From positions 14,735 through 78,734 of the forward strand of contig JAEWBY010000108.1 in the NCBI GenBank assembly GCA_023390905.1: DNA of 64,000 bases, given 5' to 3'. Within the stretch, counting starts at the first letter, position 1, and each line of letters starts with the position of its first letter. Origin of the DNA: Pseudomonadota bacterium (GTDB taxonomy: Bacteria > Pseudomonadota > Gammaproteobacteria > Xanthomonadales > Xanthomonadaceae). Shown one piece after another: positions 23,521-32,042 of the stretch. The notes under the pieces were generated by a model. That model saw only the letters and a list, made by a program, of their open reading frames with translations. It did not search any database and was not told where the DNA came from. Position numbers and translations under genes: made by a program.

Positions 23521-24245
23521 TGGCCCCGACTCATTGGCTTGTCCGCTGTGCGCTGCTGGCGATGATGGCCACGTCAAGCGTCGCCGCTTCGGCGCTGGAA
23601 CCCTTCGTGGCCTCCTACGATGCCTATCGCGGCGGCCGGCTTGCCGGCAGCGCCACGCTCAAGGTCACGCCCGATGCCAATGCCGCGCGCTGGCATATCG
23701 ATCTGGAAGTACGCGGCACCAAGGGACTTGCGCGCCTGTCCGGGCTCAACATCCAGCAGAGCACCTTGTTCGACGTGCAGGGTGATCAGTACCGGCCGTT
23801 GAGCCAGGCCACCACGCAGAGCGCGCTCTTCACCGGCAAGCGCGTGGTCGGCACGTACGATTGGCGGGCGATGACGGCGCAGTGGCAGGGCGACGTCAAG
23901 AAGAACCGGCGCGCACTGGTGGCCTTGCAGAATGGTGATCTGAGTTCCCTGCTGGTCAATCTGGCGGTTATCCGTGATGCGCAGCCGGGCCGGCAACTGG
24001 AGTATCGCGTGGTCGACTTCGGCCGCACGCGCGATTACCAGTACGCAGTGGCCGCGCAGACCGAGATCGTGGCGGTGGAGGGTCTGAGCTACGACGCCAT
24101 GCGCGTGAACCGCACCAATGGCGGCAATGACGAAACCATCTTCTGGGTGGCCCAGGGCGTCCCGACGCCGGTGCGCATCCTGCAACGCGAGGATGGCGAG
24201 GACAAACTCGATCTTCGCCTCATCGAATACCAAGGAGTCCAATGA
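23520..24245 (+). CDS. DUF3108 periplasmic protein, first paralogue
   Basis: Protein of 241 residues with a signal peptide (cleavage near ASA-LE, about residue 24). The body is beta-rich (FVASYDAYRGGRLAGSATLKV ending in the family's strand pattern) and matches DUF3108. Motifs shared with the next gene are a TYDW/YDWS strand, LLVNLAVIRD and VPTPVRILQRE. Start ATG 23520 overlaps the purN stop by one base. Function is unknown; the fold resembles lipid- or LolA-type carriers, which is an inference. It overlaps its paralogue by 4 bp. Confidence 0.83.
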   Translation: MAPTHWLVRCALLAMMATSSVAASALEPFVASYDAYRGGRLAGSATLKVTPDANAARWHIDLEVRGTKGLARLSGLNIQQSTLFDVQGDQYRPLSQATTQSALFTGKRVVGTYDWRAMTAQWQGDVKKNRRALVALQNGDLSSLLVNLAVIRDAQPGRQLEYRVVDFGRTRDYQYAVAAQTEIVAVEGLSYDAMRVNRTNGGNDETIFWVAQGVPTPVRILQREDGEDKLDLRLIEYQGVQ

Positions 24246-24937
24246 ACATGAAGTCTGTCCGCAGTTGTCTCCTGTCTTCCGGCGTGATGGCCGGCATGCT
24301 GGCGCTCACCAGCCTGCCCGCGCACGCGATCGAAGCCTTCACCGCGCAATACCAGGCCAGTGCGATGGGCATGCAGGGCGAAGGCCAGATGAGCGTGACG
24401 CCGCAGTCCGGCAATCGCTGGCAGTACAGCCTGAGCATCCGCAACCAGCTGGTCGATCTGAGCCAGAAGACCGTGTTCGACGAACAGAACGGTCGCCTGC
24501 GCCCGCTGTCCTCCAGCGACGTCTCGCGCGTGCTGGTCAAGAAGAAGGCCGTGGACACCCTCTACGACTGGAGCAAGGCGCAGGCCACGTGGAGCGGTGA
24601 CATCAAGCCCGAGCGCGCCGGCCCGCTCAAGCTGCAGGCCGGTGACATGGATGCGCTGCTGGTCAATCTGGCGATCGTGCGTGACGTGGCGGCGGGCAAG
24701 CCGCTGCGCTACCGCATGATCGAGAACGGCCGGGCCAAGCCGATGAACTACCAGGTGGCCGGCAAGGAACAGATCACCGTGGGCGGCAAGCCGCGCGAGG
24801 CGACCAAGGTCATCCGCACGGACGGCGACAAGCAGATGGTGGTCTGGGTGGTGCCGGACATGCCGGTGCCGGCGCGCATCCTGCAGCGGGAGAACGGCCA
24901 GGATTCGATCGATCTGACCATCAAATCCTGGAAGTAA
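24242..24937 (+). CDS. DUF3108 periplasmic protein, second paralogue
   Basis: Protein of 231 residues with a signal peptide (cleavage near AHA-IE, about residue 29). It is a tandem copy of the preceding gene: both share YDW, GD(L/M)xxLLVNLAIVRD, a KVIRTDGDKQMVVWV-type strand and a VPARILQRENGQDSIDL ending. The duplication seems old because only scattered motifs are identical. The last gene of the purM cluster, closed by a terminator. Function is unknown. Confidence 0.83.
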   Translation: MNMKSVRSCLLSSGVMAGMLALTSLPAHAIEAFTAQYQASAMGMQGEGQMSVTPQSGNRWQYSLSIRNQLVDLSQKTVFDEQNGRLRPLSSSDVSRVLVKKKAVDTLYDWSKAQATWSGDIKPERAGPLKLQAGDMDALLVNLAIVRDVAAGKPLRYRMIENGRAKPMNYQVAGKEQITVGGKPREATKVIRTDGDKQMVVWVVPDMPVPARILQRENGQDSIDLTIKSWK

Positions 24938-24958
24938 TCAGTCCTGTCCAGAAGAAGA

Positions 24959-24983
24959 AGCCCGGCTCTCGCCGGGCTTTTTC
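24959..24983 (+). terminator. Rho-independent terminator after the DUF3108 pair
   Basis: 8-bp perfect stem AGCCCGGC / GCCGGGCT with loop TCTC followed by TTTT. It closes the purM cluster and touches the stop of the convergent EF-hand gene at 24982, so it may serve both strands (a GAAGAAGAAG tract lies on the other side). Confidence 0.88.
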
Positions 24984-25296
24984 ATTCGGCTTCCGCCGTG
25001 GGCTGGGCCATCGTGGTGCGGCAATCCACGCGAATCGGTTTGCGATCGCTGCGCCAGGCGTAGGACCGGCATTCGCGCGGGCCTTCGGTCTTCTTTTCCA
25101 CCACCACGGCGTAGAAGGCCTGCAGGATTTCTTCCTCGCTCACCACGCCATCGCCGTTCCAGTCCATGTCCTTGCTGGGAATGCCGCTGATGCCCGCCGC
25201 GCCGGTGAAATGCAGGAACGCCACCGTGGCCAGCAGCAGCGCGACCACGGTGAGCAGCACCTTGCGGCGCGCGGAGAATCGCGTTTTCGTCGCCAT
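24982..25296 (-). CDS. Single EF-hand protein anchored in the inner membrane
   Basis: Protein of 104 residues. ATG 25296 has TGAGG 6 bases ahead. A basic N-terminus is followed by one hydrophobic segment (about 14-33, LLTVVALLLATVAFLHFTG), either a signal anchor or an uncleaved signal. Then comes one EF-hand loop, DWNGDGVVSEEE, with D1, N3, D5, G6 and E12 in the right places for Ca2+. Two cysteines (ECRSYAW, DCRTT) may form a disulfide. It starts 7 bases after murA and is likely co-transcribed with it. Function is unknown. Confidence 0.78.
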   Translation of the reverse strand: MATKTRFSARRKVLLTVVALLLATVAFLHFTGAAGISGIPSKDMDWNGDGVVSEEEILQAFYAVVVEKKTEGPRECRSYAWRSDRKPIRVDCRTTMAQPTAEAE

Positions 25297-25303
25297 GGCA
25301 GCC

Positions 25304-26575
25304 TCAGGAAATGCGGCGGATGCGTGCGCCCAGCGCACCGAGCTTCTCTTCGATGTTCTCGTAGCCGCGATCCAGGTGGTAGATGCGATCGATGATGGTG
25401 TCGCCTTCGGCCACCAGGCCCGCGAGGATCAGCGAGGCCGAGGCACGCAGATCCGTGGCCATCACCGGCGCGCCGCTCAGCTTCTCCACGCCGCGCACGA
25501 TGGCGGTATGGCCCTCGACGCGGATATCGGCGCCCAGGCGCAGCAGTTCGTTGACGTGCATGAACCGGTTTTCGAAGATCGTTTCGTTGATGACGCCGAC
25601 GCCATCGGCGATGCAGTTCAATGCCATCAATTGCGCCTGCATGTCGGTCGGGAACGCCGGATAGGGCGCGGTCGTCAGGCTGACCGCGCGCGGGCGCTGG
25701 CCCTTCATGTCCAGCGTGATCGTGTCGGCCGTGGTCTCGATCGATGCGCCGGTTTCGCTGAGCTTGTCGAGCACCGCATCGAGCGTGTCGCCACGCGCGC
25801 GGCGCGCGACGATGCGTCCGCCGGTCATCGCCGCCGCGACCAGGAAGGTGCCGGTTTCGATGCGATCCGGCAGCACCGCGTGCCTCCCGCCATTGAGCCG
25901 CTCGACGCCACGGATGACGATGCGCGAGGTGCCCGCGCCCTCGATGTCCGCGCCCAGCGCGATCAGGCATTCGGCCAGATCGGTGATCTCCGGTTCCATC
26001 GCCGCGTTTTCGAGCACCGTGGTCCCGTCGGCGAGGGTGGCCGCCATCATCACGTTCTCGGTGCCGGTGACGGTCACCATGTCGAACACGAAACGTCCGC
26101 CCTTGAGGCGGTTGGCCCGGGCCTTGATGAAGCCGTTCTCGACGGAGATCTCCGCGCCCAGGGCCTGCAATCCCTTGATGTGCTGATCCACCGGACGCGA
26201 GCCGATGGCGCAGCCGCCGGGCAGCGACACTTCCGCCGCGCCGTGGCGTGCCAGCAGCGGGCCGAGCACGAGCACCGAGGCGCGCATCGTCTTGACCAGT
26301 TCGTACGGCGCCACGTGCTGGTTGACGCTGCGCGGGTCCACGGTGATCGCGCTGCCGCGTGACAGCGTGCCTTCGTCGATGCTGATGCCGGCACCGAGTT
26401 CGCCGAGCAGCTTGACCGTGGTGACCACGTCGTGCAGGTGCGGCACGTTGGTGATCTCCACCGGCGCATCGGCCAGCAGGGTGGCGCAGAGAATGGGCAG
26501 CACGGCGTTCTTCGCGCCGGAAATGGTGACTTCACCCTGGAGCGGAATGCCGCCGGTGACTACGATTTTCTGCAT
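25304..26575 (-). CDS. murA: UDP-N-acetylglucosamine 1-carboxyvinyltransferase MurA
   Basis: Enzyme of 423 residues for the first committed step of peptidoglycan synthesis: enolpyruvyl transfer from PEP to UDP-GlcNAc. The N-terminal SGAKNAVLPI and the active-site loop LPGGCAIGSRPVD are clear. The catalytic Cys is present, so the enzyme should be inhibited by fosfomycin. Length and motifs are standard. A BolA-family gene lies 103 bp upstream, as ibaG does beside murA in E. coli. The amgK-murU bypass in the same window feeds the same UDP-MurNAc pool. Confidence 0.95.
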   Translation of the reverse strand: MQKIVVTGGIPLQGEVTISGAKNAVLPILCATLLADAPVEITNVPHLHDVVTTVKLLGELGAGISIDEGTLSRGSAITVDPRSVNQHVAPYELVKTMRASVLVLGPLLARHGAAEVSLPGGCAIGSRPVDQHIKGLQALGAEISVENGFIKARANRLKGGRFVFDMVTVTGTENVMMAATLADGTTVLENAAMEPEITDLAECLIALGADIEGAGTSRIVIRGVERLNGGRHAVLPDRIETGTFLVAAAMTGGRIVARRARGDTLDAVLDKLSETGASIETTADTITLDMKGQRPRAVSLTTAPYPAFPTDMQAQLMALNCIADGVGVINETIFENRFMHVNELLRLGADIRVEGHTAIVRGVEKLSGAPVMATDLRASASLILAGLVAEGDTIIDRIYHLDRGYENIEEKLGALGARIRRIS

Positions 26576-26678
26576 GGATGGCTCGACTGGAAGGTGGAGA
26601 GCGGGCGTGGCCCGGGCTCGGAGGAAGGCGCGGTATTCAGGCGCGCGATGCCATGGGACGGCACGCGCGAATCGACGT

Positions 26679-26906
26679 TCACTGGCCGTCGGGCGTGACG
26701 GTCTTCAGCGCCAGCGCATGGATGGCGCCGCCCATCAGATCACCGAGCGTGGCGTAGACCATGCGGTGGCGGGCCAGCGGCATCTTGCCGCGGAAGGCTT
26801 CGGACACGATGGTCGCTTCGAAATGCACGCCGTCCTCGCCTTCGACCTGCACCTGCGCGTCGGGCATGCCTGCTTCGATGAGTTTACGGATGGTTTCGGC
26901 GTCCAA
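26679..26906 (-). CDS. ibaG: BolA/IbaG family protein
   Basis: Protein of 75 residues. TTG 26906 is chosen: it gives the full family N-terminus (MDAETIRKLIEAGMPDAQV) and has TTAGGA 8 bases ahead; the next Met would lose the first helix. The BolA core is visible with VHFEATIVSEAF, the RHRMVYATL helix and the conserved His residues. BolA proteins bind [2Fe-2S] glutaredoxins and nucleic acid. Its position before murA matches E. coli ibaG, which favours that subgroup. It is divergent from kdsD across a 51-bp AT-richer gap. Confidence 0.88.
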   Translation of the reverse strand: MDAETIRKLIEAGMPDAQVQVEGEDGVHFEATIVSEAFRGKMPLARHRMVYATLGDLMGGAIHALALKTVTPDGQ

Positions 26907-26957
26907 CGGGCAATCCTAATAAAATGGTCGCCTATTCTACCCCCGCGCGGTCGACGC

Positions 26958-27962
26958 ATGCCCCAGACGCTTCCCCAAAATCCGGCCGTGCAGGACGCCG
27001 ATCTGGCCGCCAGCGGGCGTCGCGTGATCGAGATCGAGGGCCAGGCGCTGGCCGCGCTGGCCGCGCGCATCGACGGCGGGTTTTCCAGCGCCTGCCGCGC
27101 CATCCTCGCCTGCAGGGGACGCGTGGTCGCCACCGGCATGGGCAAGTCCGGGCACATCGCCCGCAAGATCGCCGCCACCCTGGCCTCCACCGGCACGCCT
27201 GCGTTCTACGTGCATCCGGGTGAAGCCGGGCACGGGGACCTGGGCATGATCACCGATGCCGACATCGTGCTGGCGCTGTCGTATTCGGGCGAATCCGATG
27301 AAGTGCTGATGCTGCTGCCGGTGCTCAAGCGCCAGGGCAATCCGCTGATCGCGATGACCGGCCGGCCCGGTTCGACCCTCGCGCGCGAGGCCGACATCCA
27401 CCTGGACGTCAGCGTGCCGGCCGAGGCCTGCCCGCTGGATCTGGCCCCGACCAGCAGCACCACGGCCACCCTGGCGATGGGTGACGCGCTGGCGGTCGCG
27501 CTGCTGGAGGCGCGCGGCTTTACCGCCGACGACTTCGCCCGCTCGCACCCGGCCGGCAGTCTGGGCCGAAGGCTGCTGCTGCACATCACCGACGTGATGC
27601 ATGCCGGCGATGACGTCCCCTGCGTCGGCGAGGACGCCTCGCTGAGCCAGGCGCTGGTGGAAATGAGCCGCAAGCGCCTGGGCATGACGGCCGTGGTCGA
27701 CGCGGACGGCCGGCTGACCGGATTGTTCACCGACGGGGATCTGCGCCGGGCGCTGGACAATCCCGCCGTGGACGTGCGCCAGGCCGGGATCGCCGAGGTC
27801 ATGACGCGCCAGCCCAAGACCATCGGCGCGGATCAACTGGCCGTGGAAGCGGCACGGATGATGGAGACCTACAAGATCAGCGGCCTGATCGTGGTGGACA
27901 CTGAACAACGCCCGGTCGGCGCCCTCAATATTCATGACCTGTTGCGCGCCCGCGTGGTGTAA
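26958..27962 (+). CDS. kdsD: D-arabinose-5-phosphate isomerase KdsD
   Basis: Enzyme of 334 residues that interconverts ribulose-5-phosphate and arabinose-5-phosphate, first step to Kdo for LPS. The N-terminal SIS domain shows ATGMGKSGHIARKIAATLAS, the SYSGESDE phosphosugar loop and PTSSTT. Two CBS domains follow (about 205-330: VMHAGDDVPCV and VMTRQPKTI). ATG 26958 is taken as start because earlier in-frame codons overlap the divergent BolA gene. First gene of the kdsD to ptsI supercluster. Confidence 0.93.
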   Translation: MPQTLPQNPAVQDADLAASGRRVIEIEGQALAALAARIDGGFSSACRAILACRGRVVATGMGKSGHIARKIAATLASTGTPAFYVHPGEAGHGDLGMITDADIVLALSYSGESDEVLMLLPVLKRQGNPLIAMTGRPGSTLAREADIHLDVSVPAEACPLDLAPTSSTTATLAMGDALAVALLEARGFTADDFARSHPAGSLGRRLLLHITDVMHAGDDVPCVGEDASLSQALVEMSRKRLGMTAVVDADGRLTGLFTDGDLRRALDNPAVDVRQAGIAEVMTRQPKTIGADQLAVEAARMMETYKISGLIVVDTEQRPVGALNIHDLLRARVV

Positions 27963-28066
27963 GAAAAGCCGGGTTTGGAGATTCGGGAGGGGCGATTGGC
28001 AGAATCCTTCCCTGGTGTCTCCGCCCCTTCTCTCGTCGAATCCCGATATACCGAATCCCGATCCCC
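27963..28066. repeat. Short direct and inverted repeats between kdsD and kdsC
   Basis: CGAATCCCGAT occurs at 28038-28048 and 28053-28063 with a 15-bp period; an inverted part-copy, GATTCGGGA, lies at 27981-27989. GATTCGGGA-type repeats are scattered between genes in xanthomonad genomes. The second copy ends 3 bases before the kdsC ATG, so it replaces a normal ribosome site. Confidence 0.5.
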
Positions 28067-28612
28067 ATGCCCCTATCCCATCTGGCCAACCTCGATGATT
28101 CCCTGCGCCGCCGCGCCGCGCGCATCCGGTTGGCGTGTTTCGACGTGGACGGGACGCTGACCGATGGCCGCCTGATCTATGACGATGAAGGCCGCGAATC
28201 CAAGGCGTTCCATATCCACGATGGCCAGGGGCTGGTGCTGCTGCGCCGCGCCGGGATCGAGGTGGCGCTGATCACCGCGCGCCACAGCCCGGCTGCGGAA
28301 CGGCGCGCGCGCGAACTCGGCGTGCGCATCCATACCGGCGTGAAGGACAAGCTCGCGCAGGTCGATGCCCTGTGCAGCGAGCTGTCGATCGGTCGCGAAG
28401 AGGTTTCCTTCATGGGCGACGATCTGCCGGATCTGCCGCCGTTCCGTGCCGTGGGCCTGGCGATCGCGCCGGCGGACGCGCACGCCTGGACCGCCCGCCA
28501 CGCGCACTGGCGCACACAGGGCCGCGCCGGCGCCGGTGCGGCGCGCGAGTGCTGTGACCTGCTGCTCGGCGCGCAGGGCCACGCAGCCGCCATCGCGGGA
28601 ATCGGCGCATGA
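28067..28612 (+). CDS. kdsC: Kdo-8-phosphate phosphatase KdsC
   Basis: HAD-family phosphatase of 181 residues that removes phosphate from Kdo-8-phosphate. HAD motif I is CFDVDGTLTDG (24-34), motif II lies in ALITAR, motif III is K in GVKDK, and motif IV is FMGDDLPDLP. Its small size without a cap is typical of tetrameric KdsC. It overlaps lptC by 4 bp. The C-terminus (AARECCDLLLGAQGH) is normal for the family. Confidence 0.93.
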   Translation: MPLSHLANLDDSLRRRAARIRLACFDVDGTLTDGRLIYDDEGRESKAFHIHDGQGLVLLRRAGIEVALITARHSPAAERRARELGVRIHTGVKDKLAQVDALCSELSIGREEVSFMGDDLPDLPPFRAVGLAIAPADAHAWTARHAHWRTQGRAGAGAARECCDLLLGAQGHAAAIAGIGA

Positions 28613-29172
28613 ACTGGCGTCTGGCCGCCGGCGTGGTGCTGCTGATTGCCGCGGTGCTGAGCGGCTGGTCCGCGTGGCGCAATCGCAGCCATGCCGATGG
28701 CGCGGCTCCGGGCACGGATCGCTCGGACTACGTGATGCACGATTTCGAGGTGGTCGCCCTCGACAAGCAGGGCAAGGAATCGGTGACGCTGCGCGCGCCC
28801 GAGATGCACCGCAATCCGGCCGATCAGAGTTTCGACATCACCACCCCGCTGTTCCTGCTGCCCGATCGTGAAGGCCATTACTGGCAGATGCGCTCCAGGA
28901 CCGGCTGGATGAGTCCGGACCATTCCGAACTGCGGCTGTTGGGCGAGGTGACCGGCACCAGCCCGAAGGAAGCGCAGTCGCCCACCACCTTCCGCACCGA
29001 GCGCCTGAACATCTTCCCCGAACGCGATATGGCCAGCACCGATCTTGCGGTGACCATCACGCAACCGGGTTCTATACTCAACGGCCGTGGTTTCGAGACC
29101 AATCTCAAGACCAAGGCCTACGAATTCAAATCCCAGGTCAAGAGCGTCTATGCCCCGAATTCCGCCCGCTAA
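28609..29172 (+). CDS. lptC: LPS export protein LptC
   Basis: Protein of 187 residues with one N-terminal membrane helix (about 5-22) and a periplasmic beta-jellyroll. It receives LPS from LptBFG and passes it to LptA. Family segments are MHDFEVVALDKQG, LRAPEMHRNPADQ and GRGFETNLKTKAYEF near the end. It overlaps kdsC by 4 bp and lptA by 23 bp, giving close translational coupling. Confidence 0.92.
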   Translation: MNWRLAAGVVLLIAAVLSGWSAWRNRSHADGAAPGTDRSDYVMHDFEVVALDKQGKESVTLRAPEMHRNPADQSFDITTPLFLLPDREGHYWQMRSRTGWMSPDHSELRLLGEVTGTSPKEAQSPTTFRTERLNIFPERDMASTDLAVTITQPGSILNGRGFETNLKTKAYEFKSQVKSVYAPNSAR

Positions 29173-29662
29173 CGCCCTGCTGCTCGCCGCGCTGTCGGTG
29201 CTCGTCGCCGCGCCCGCCTGGGCCAGGTCGTCCGATCGCAACCAGGACATGAGCATCGATGCAGGCCATCAGGCCGGTACCTTCGACGGCAACGGCAAGA
29301 CCGTCCTGACCGGTGGCGTCAACGTCAAGCAGGGCACGCTGGAGATCAACTCGGCGGCCGGCGAGGTCTACATGAGCGGCGGCGAGATCACCCGCGCCAT
29401 CTTCACCGGCAAACAGGTCAAGATGCGCCAGCAGATGGACGATGGCACCTGGATGGACGCCAGCGCCGATCGCGTCGAGTACGACATGAAGACCGAGATC
29501 ATCACCTTCATCGGCAATTACACGGTCAGCTCCACGCGCGGCTCCAACCGTGGCCAGAAGATGGTCTACAACACCCGCACCGGCAACATGGAAAGCGGCG
29601 GCGACGGCAGCCGCGTGCACACCGTCATCAAGGCCAGGTCGCAGACGCAGGGCGGGAAGTAA
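29150..29662 (+). CDS. lptA: LPS transport periplasmic protein LptA
   Basis: Protein of 170 residues, signal peptide cleaved near AWA-RS (about residue 24). The OstA-type jellyroll is visible: MSIDAGHQAGTFDGNGKTVLTGGVNVKQG, then VEYDMKTEIITFIGNY and GQKMVYNTRTGNM. LptA molecules bridge LptC and LptD in the periplasm. ATG 29150 lies inside lptC, and the upstream open frame is only the lptC overlap. Its stop shares a base with the lptB start. Confidence 0.92.
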   Translation: MPRIPPANALLLAALSVLVAAPAWARSSDRNQDMSIDAGHQAGTFDGNGKTVLTGGVNVKQGTLEINSAAGEVYMSGGEITRAIFTGKQVKMRQQMDDGTWMDASADRVEYDMKTEIITFIGNYTVSSTRGSNRGQKMVYNTRTGNMESGGDGSRVHTVIKARSQTQGGK

Positions 29663-30381
29663 TGCTGATCGCCCAGGGCCTGCGCAAAAGCTACCGGCAA
29701 CGGAAGGTCGTCAGCGAATTCGGCCTGACGCTGGACGCTGGCGAAGTGGTGGGACTGCTTGGCCCCAACGGCGCCGGCAAGACCACCTGCTTCTACATGA
29801 TCGTCGGGCTGGTGGCCGCCGACGCCGGCAAGATCGAACTGGACGGCCGCGACATCACCGGCGAGCCGATGTACAAGCGCGCCAAGCTCGGCGTGGGCTA
29901 CCTGCCGCAGGAGCCGTCGGTGTTCCGCAAGCTCACCGTGGCCGACAACATCCGCCTGGTGCTCGAACTGCGCGAGGAACTGGACCAAGCCGGCATCGAG
30001 CGCGAACTGGCCTCGCTGCTGGACGAACTGCAGATCACGCACGTGGCCGAGCAGCTGGGCGCGAGCCTGTCCGGCGGTGAACGCCGCCGGTGCGAAATCG
30101 CCCGCGCGCTCGCGGCCAAGCCGCGCCTGATGCTGCTGGACGAACCCTTCGCTGGCGTGGACCCGATTTCGGTCGGCGAAATCCAGCGCATCGTCAAACA
30201 CCTCAAGAATCGCGGCATCGGCGTGCTGATCACCGATCACAACGTCCGCGAGACCTTGGGAATCTGCGACCGGGCGTATATCCTCAACGAAGGCAGCGTG
30301 CTGGCGCAGGGGGCCCCGGACGCGTTGCTGGCCAATCCGGACGTGCGCCGCGTGTATCTGGGAGAAACCTTCCGTCTCTGA
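29662..30381 (+). CDS. lptB: LPS export ABC transporter ATPase LptB
   Basis: ATPase of 239 residues that drives LPS extraction from the inner membrane with LptF and LptG (not in this window). Walker A GPNGAGKTT, the Q-loop region YLPQEPSVF, signature LSGGERRRCEIARAL, Walker B LMLLDEPFAGVDP and switch His in ITDHNVRETL are all complete. Standard length. It overlaps lptA by one base and is followed by rpoN after 52 bp. Confidence 0.95.
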   Translation: MLIAQGLRKSYRQRKVVSEFGLTLDAGEVVGLLGPNGAGKTTCFYMIVGLVAADAGKIELDGRDITGEPMYKRAKLGVGYLPQEPSVFRKLTVADNIRLVLELREELDQAGIERELASLLDELQITHVAEQLGASLSGGERRRCEIARALAAKPRLMLLDEPFAGVDPISVGEIQRIVKHLKNRGIGVLITDHNVRETLGICDRAYILNEGSVLAQGAPDALLANPDVRRVYLGETFRL

Positions 30382-30433
30382 GACGCGGCGCGCACGGAGC
30401 GACCCGCCGCCGACGGCATTGCTCGGACAACGG

Positions 30434-31870
30434 ATGAAGACACGCCTCCAGACATCGCTCGGACAGCAGTTGGTCATGACGCCGCAGTTGCGTCAGGCCA
30501 TCCGCCTGTTACAGATGTCCACGGCCGAGCTGGAAGCCGAGATCACGCAGGCGGTCGAATCCAATCCGCTGCTGGACTGGGATGAGGGTTCCAGCGGCGA
30601 CGCACCGAACGAAGGCACTGAAACCGGCGGCGCCGACGCTCCCTCCGCCGATGCCGACAGCGAGCGCGATCGCGGCGACGATGACTGGGCGCCGGACGAA
30701 GGGCCCTGGGCCATCAGCGGCAGCGGCGGTTCCTTCGATGACGATGATGAGCACGGCAGCGCCGCCGAACGCGTGGCCGAGGCCGAGACATTACAGGATC
30801 ACCTGCTCTGGCAGTTGCATCTGTCGCATCTTTCGCAACGCGATCGACGCATCGGCAGCGCCCTGATCGATGCACTCGAAGACGATGGCTATCTGCGCGA
30901 ACCGCTGACCGCCATCGTCGATGCGCTGAAGCCTGACCTCACCGCAAGCGAAGACGAAATCCTCGTGGTGCTGCATCAGTTGCAGCGCTTTGATCCGGTC
31001 GGCATCGCCGCGCGCAGCCTGGGCGAATGCCTGCGCCTGCAATTGTCGGTGCTGAGCGACGATACGCCCGGCAAGGCGCTCGCCATCCGCATCGCCGACG
31101 GCCCGCTGGATCGCCTGCCGCGCAGCGGCGTCAACGGCCTGGCGCTGGAACTCAAGCGTCCGCTGGCCGAAGTGGAAACCGCCGTGCAACTGTTGCGCAC
31201 GCTGGATCCCAAGCCCGGCGCGCAGATCGGCGATCTCGCCAGTGACACCTATGTCGTGCCCGATTGCGTGGTGTGGCGGCAACGCGGCGTGTGGCGCGCG
31301 TCACTGGCCGCCAATACCTTGCCGCGCATCAACATCCATCGCGGCTACGAACAGATGATCCGTCAGTGCGGTGAAAGCGACGCCGGCTATCTCAAGGGCC
31401 AGTTGCAGGAAGCGCGCTGGCTGCTCAAGAGTCTGGAGGCACGCGGGGAAACGCTGCTCAAGGTCACCCGCTGCCTGATCCGCCAGCAGGCCGGCTTTCT
31501 CGAATTCGGCGCGCAGGCGCTGCGTCCGTTGACCTTGCGTGAAGTGGCGGCGGAAGTCGGCCTGCACGAGTCCACCGTTTCACGCGCGATCGCGCGCAAG
31601 TACGTGCGCACGCCGCGTGGAACGCTGCCGCTGCGTTCGTTCTTCGCCTCGGGCATCGATACCGAAGGCGGCGGTGAAGCTTCCAGCACGGCGATCCAGG
31701 CCATGATCCGACGCCTGGTCGAGCAGGAAAACCCGCGCAAACCGCTGTCCGACGCCAAGCTCGCCGAGTTGCTCAAGGCTTCCGGCGTACCGGTCGCGCG
31801 GCGCACCGTGGCCAAGTACCGTGAAGCGCTCCACATTCTTTCGTCACATGAACGCGTTCGTCTTGATTGA
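30434..31870 (+). CDS. rpoN: RNA polymerase sigma-54 factor
   Basis: Sigma factor of 478 residues that reads -24/-12 promoters and needs AAA+ activators. ATG 30434 gives the usual N-terminus MKTRLQTSLGQQLVMTPQL, with the Gln/Leu-rich activator-contact region I. Region II (about 55-115) is very acidic. The core-binding and helix-turn-helix regions follow (LREVAAEVGLHESTVSRAI), and the RpoN box is ARRTVAKYRE near the end. The order lptB-rpoN-hpf is widely conserved. Confidence 0.95.
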   Translation: MKTRLQTSLGQQLVMTPQLRQAIRLLQMSTAELEAEITQAVESNPLLDWDEGSSGDAPNEGTETGGADAPSADADSERDRGDDDWAPDEGPWAISGSGGSFDDDDEHGSAAERVAEAETLQDHLLWQLHLSHLSQRDRRIGSALIDALEDDGYLREPLTAIVDALKPDLTASEDEILVVLHQLQRFDPVGIAARSLGECLRLQLSVLSDDTPGKALAIRIADGPLDRLPRSGVNGLALELKRPLAEVETAVQLLRTLDPKPGAQIGDLASDTYVVPDCVVWRQRGVWRASLAANTLPRINIHRGYEQMIRQCGESDAGYLKGQLQEARWLLKSLEARGETLLKVTRCLIRQQAGFLEFGAQALRPLTLREVAAEVGLHESTVSRAIARKYVRTPRGTLPLRSFFASGIDTEGGGEASSTAIQAMIRRLVEQENPRKPLSDAKLAELLKASGVPVARRTVAKYREALHILSSHERVRLD

Positions 31871-31983
31871 CGACGTCCAGACCGCTTGATCCTCGGCAGG
31901 TTCGGGGCCATCTTGTCAGTGCGGCAACCGGCCGCGTGACGGAGAAACAGGAACCCCACACCGATTCCGTTGTCAGAGATGAC

Positions 31984-31997
31984 GGGAACGCGTTCCC
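31984..31997. promoter_or_regulatory. Perfect 14-bp palindrome upstream of hpf
   Basis: GGGAACGCGTTCCC lies 46 bases before the hpf ATG in a 172-bp rpoN-hpf gap. A second small stem GCAGC-GAT-GCTGC starts at about 32003, and GGAGG precedes the hpf start. The palindrome could be an operator or the base of a leader hairpin; there is no T-run. Confidence 0.35.
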
Positions 31998-32042
31998 TGC
32001 GGCAGCGATGCTGCTGCTTTCACCGACTGAAGGAGGCAAGCG

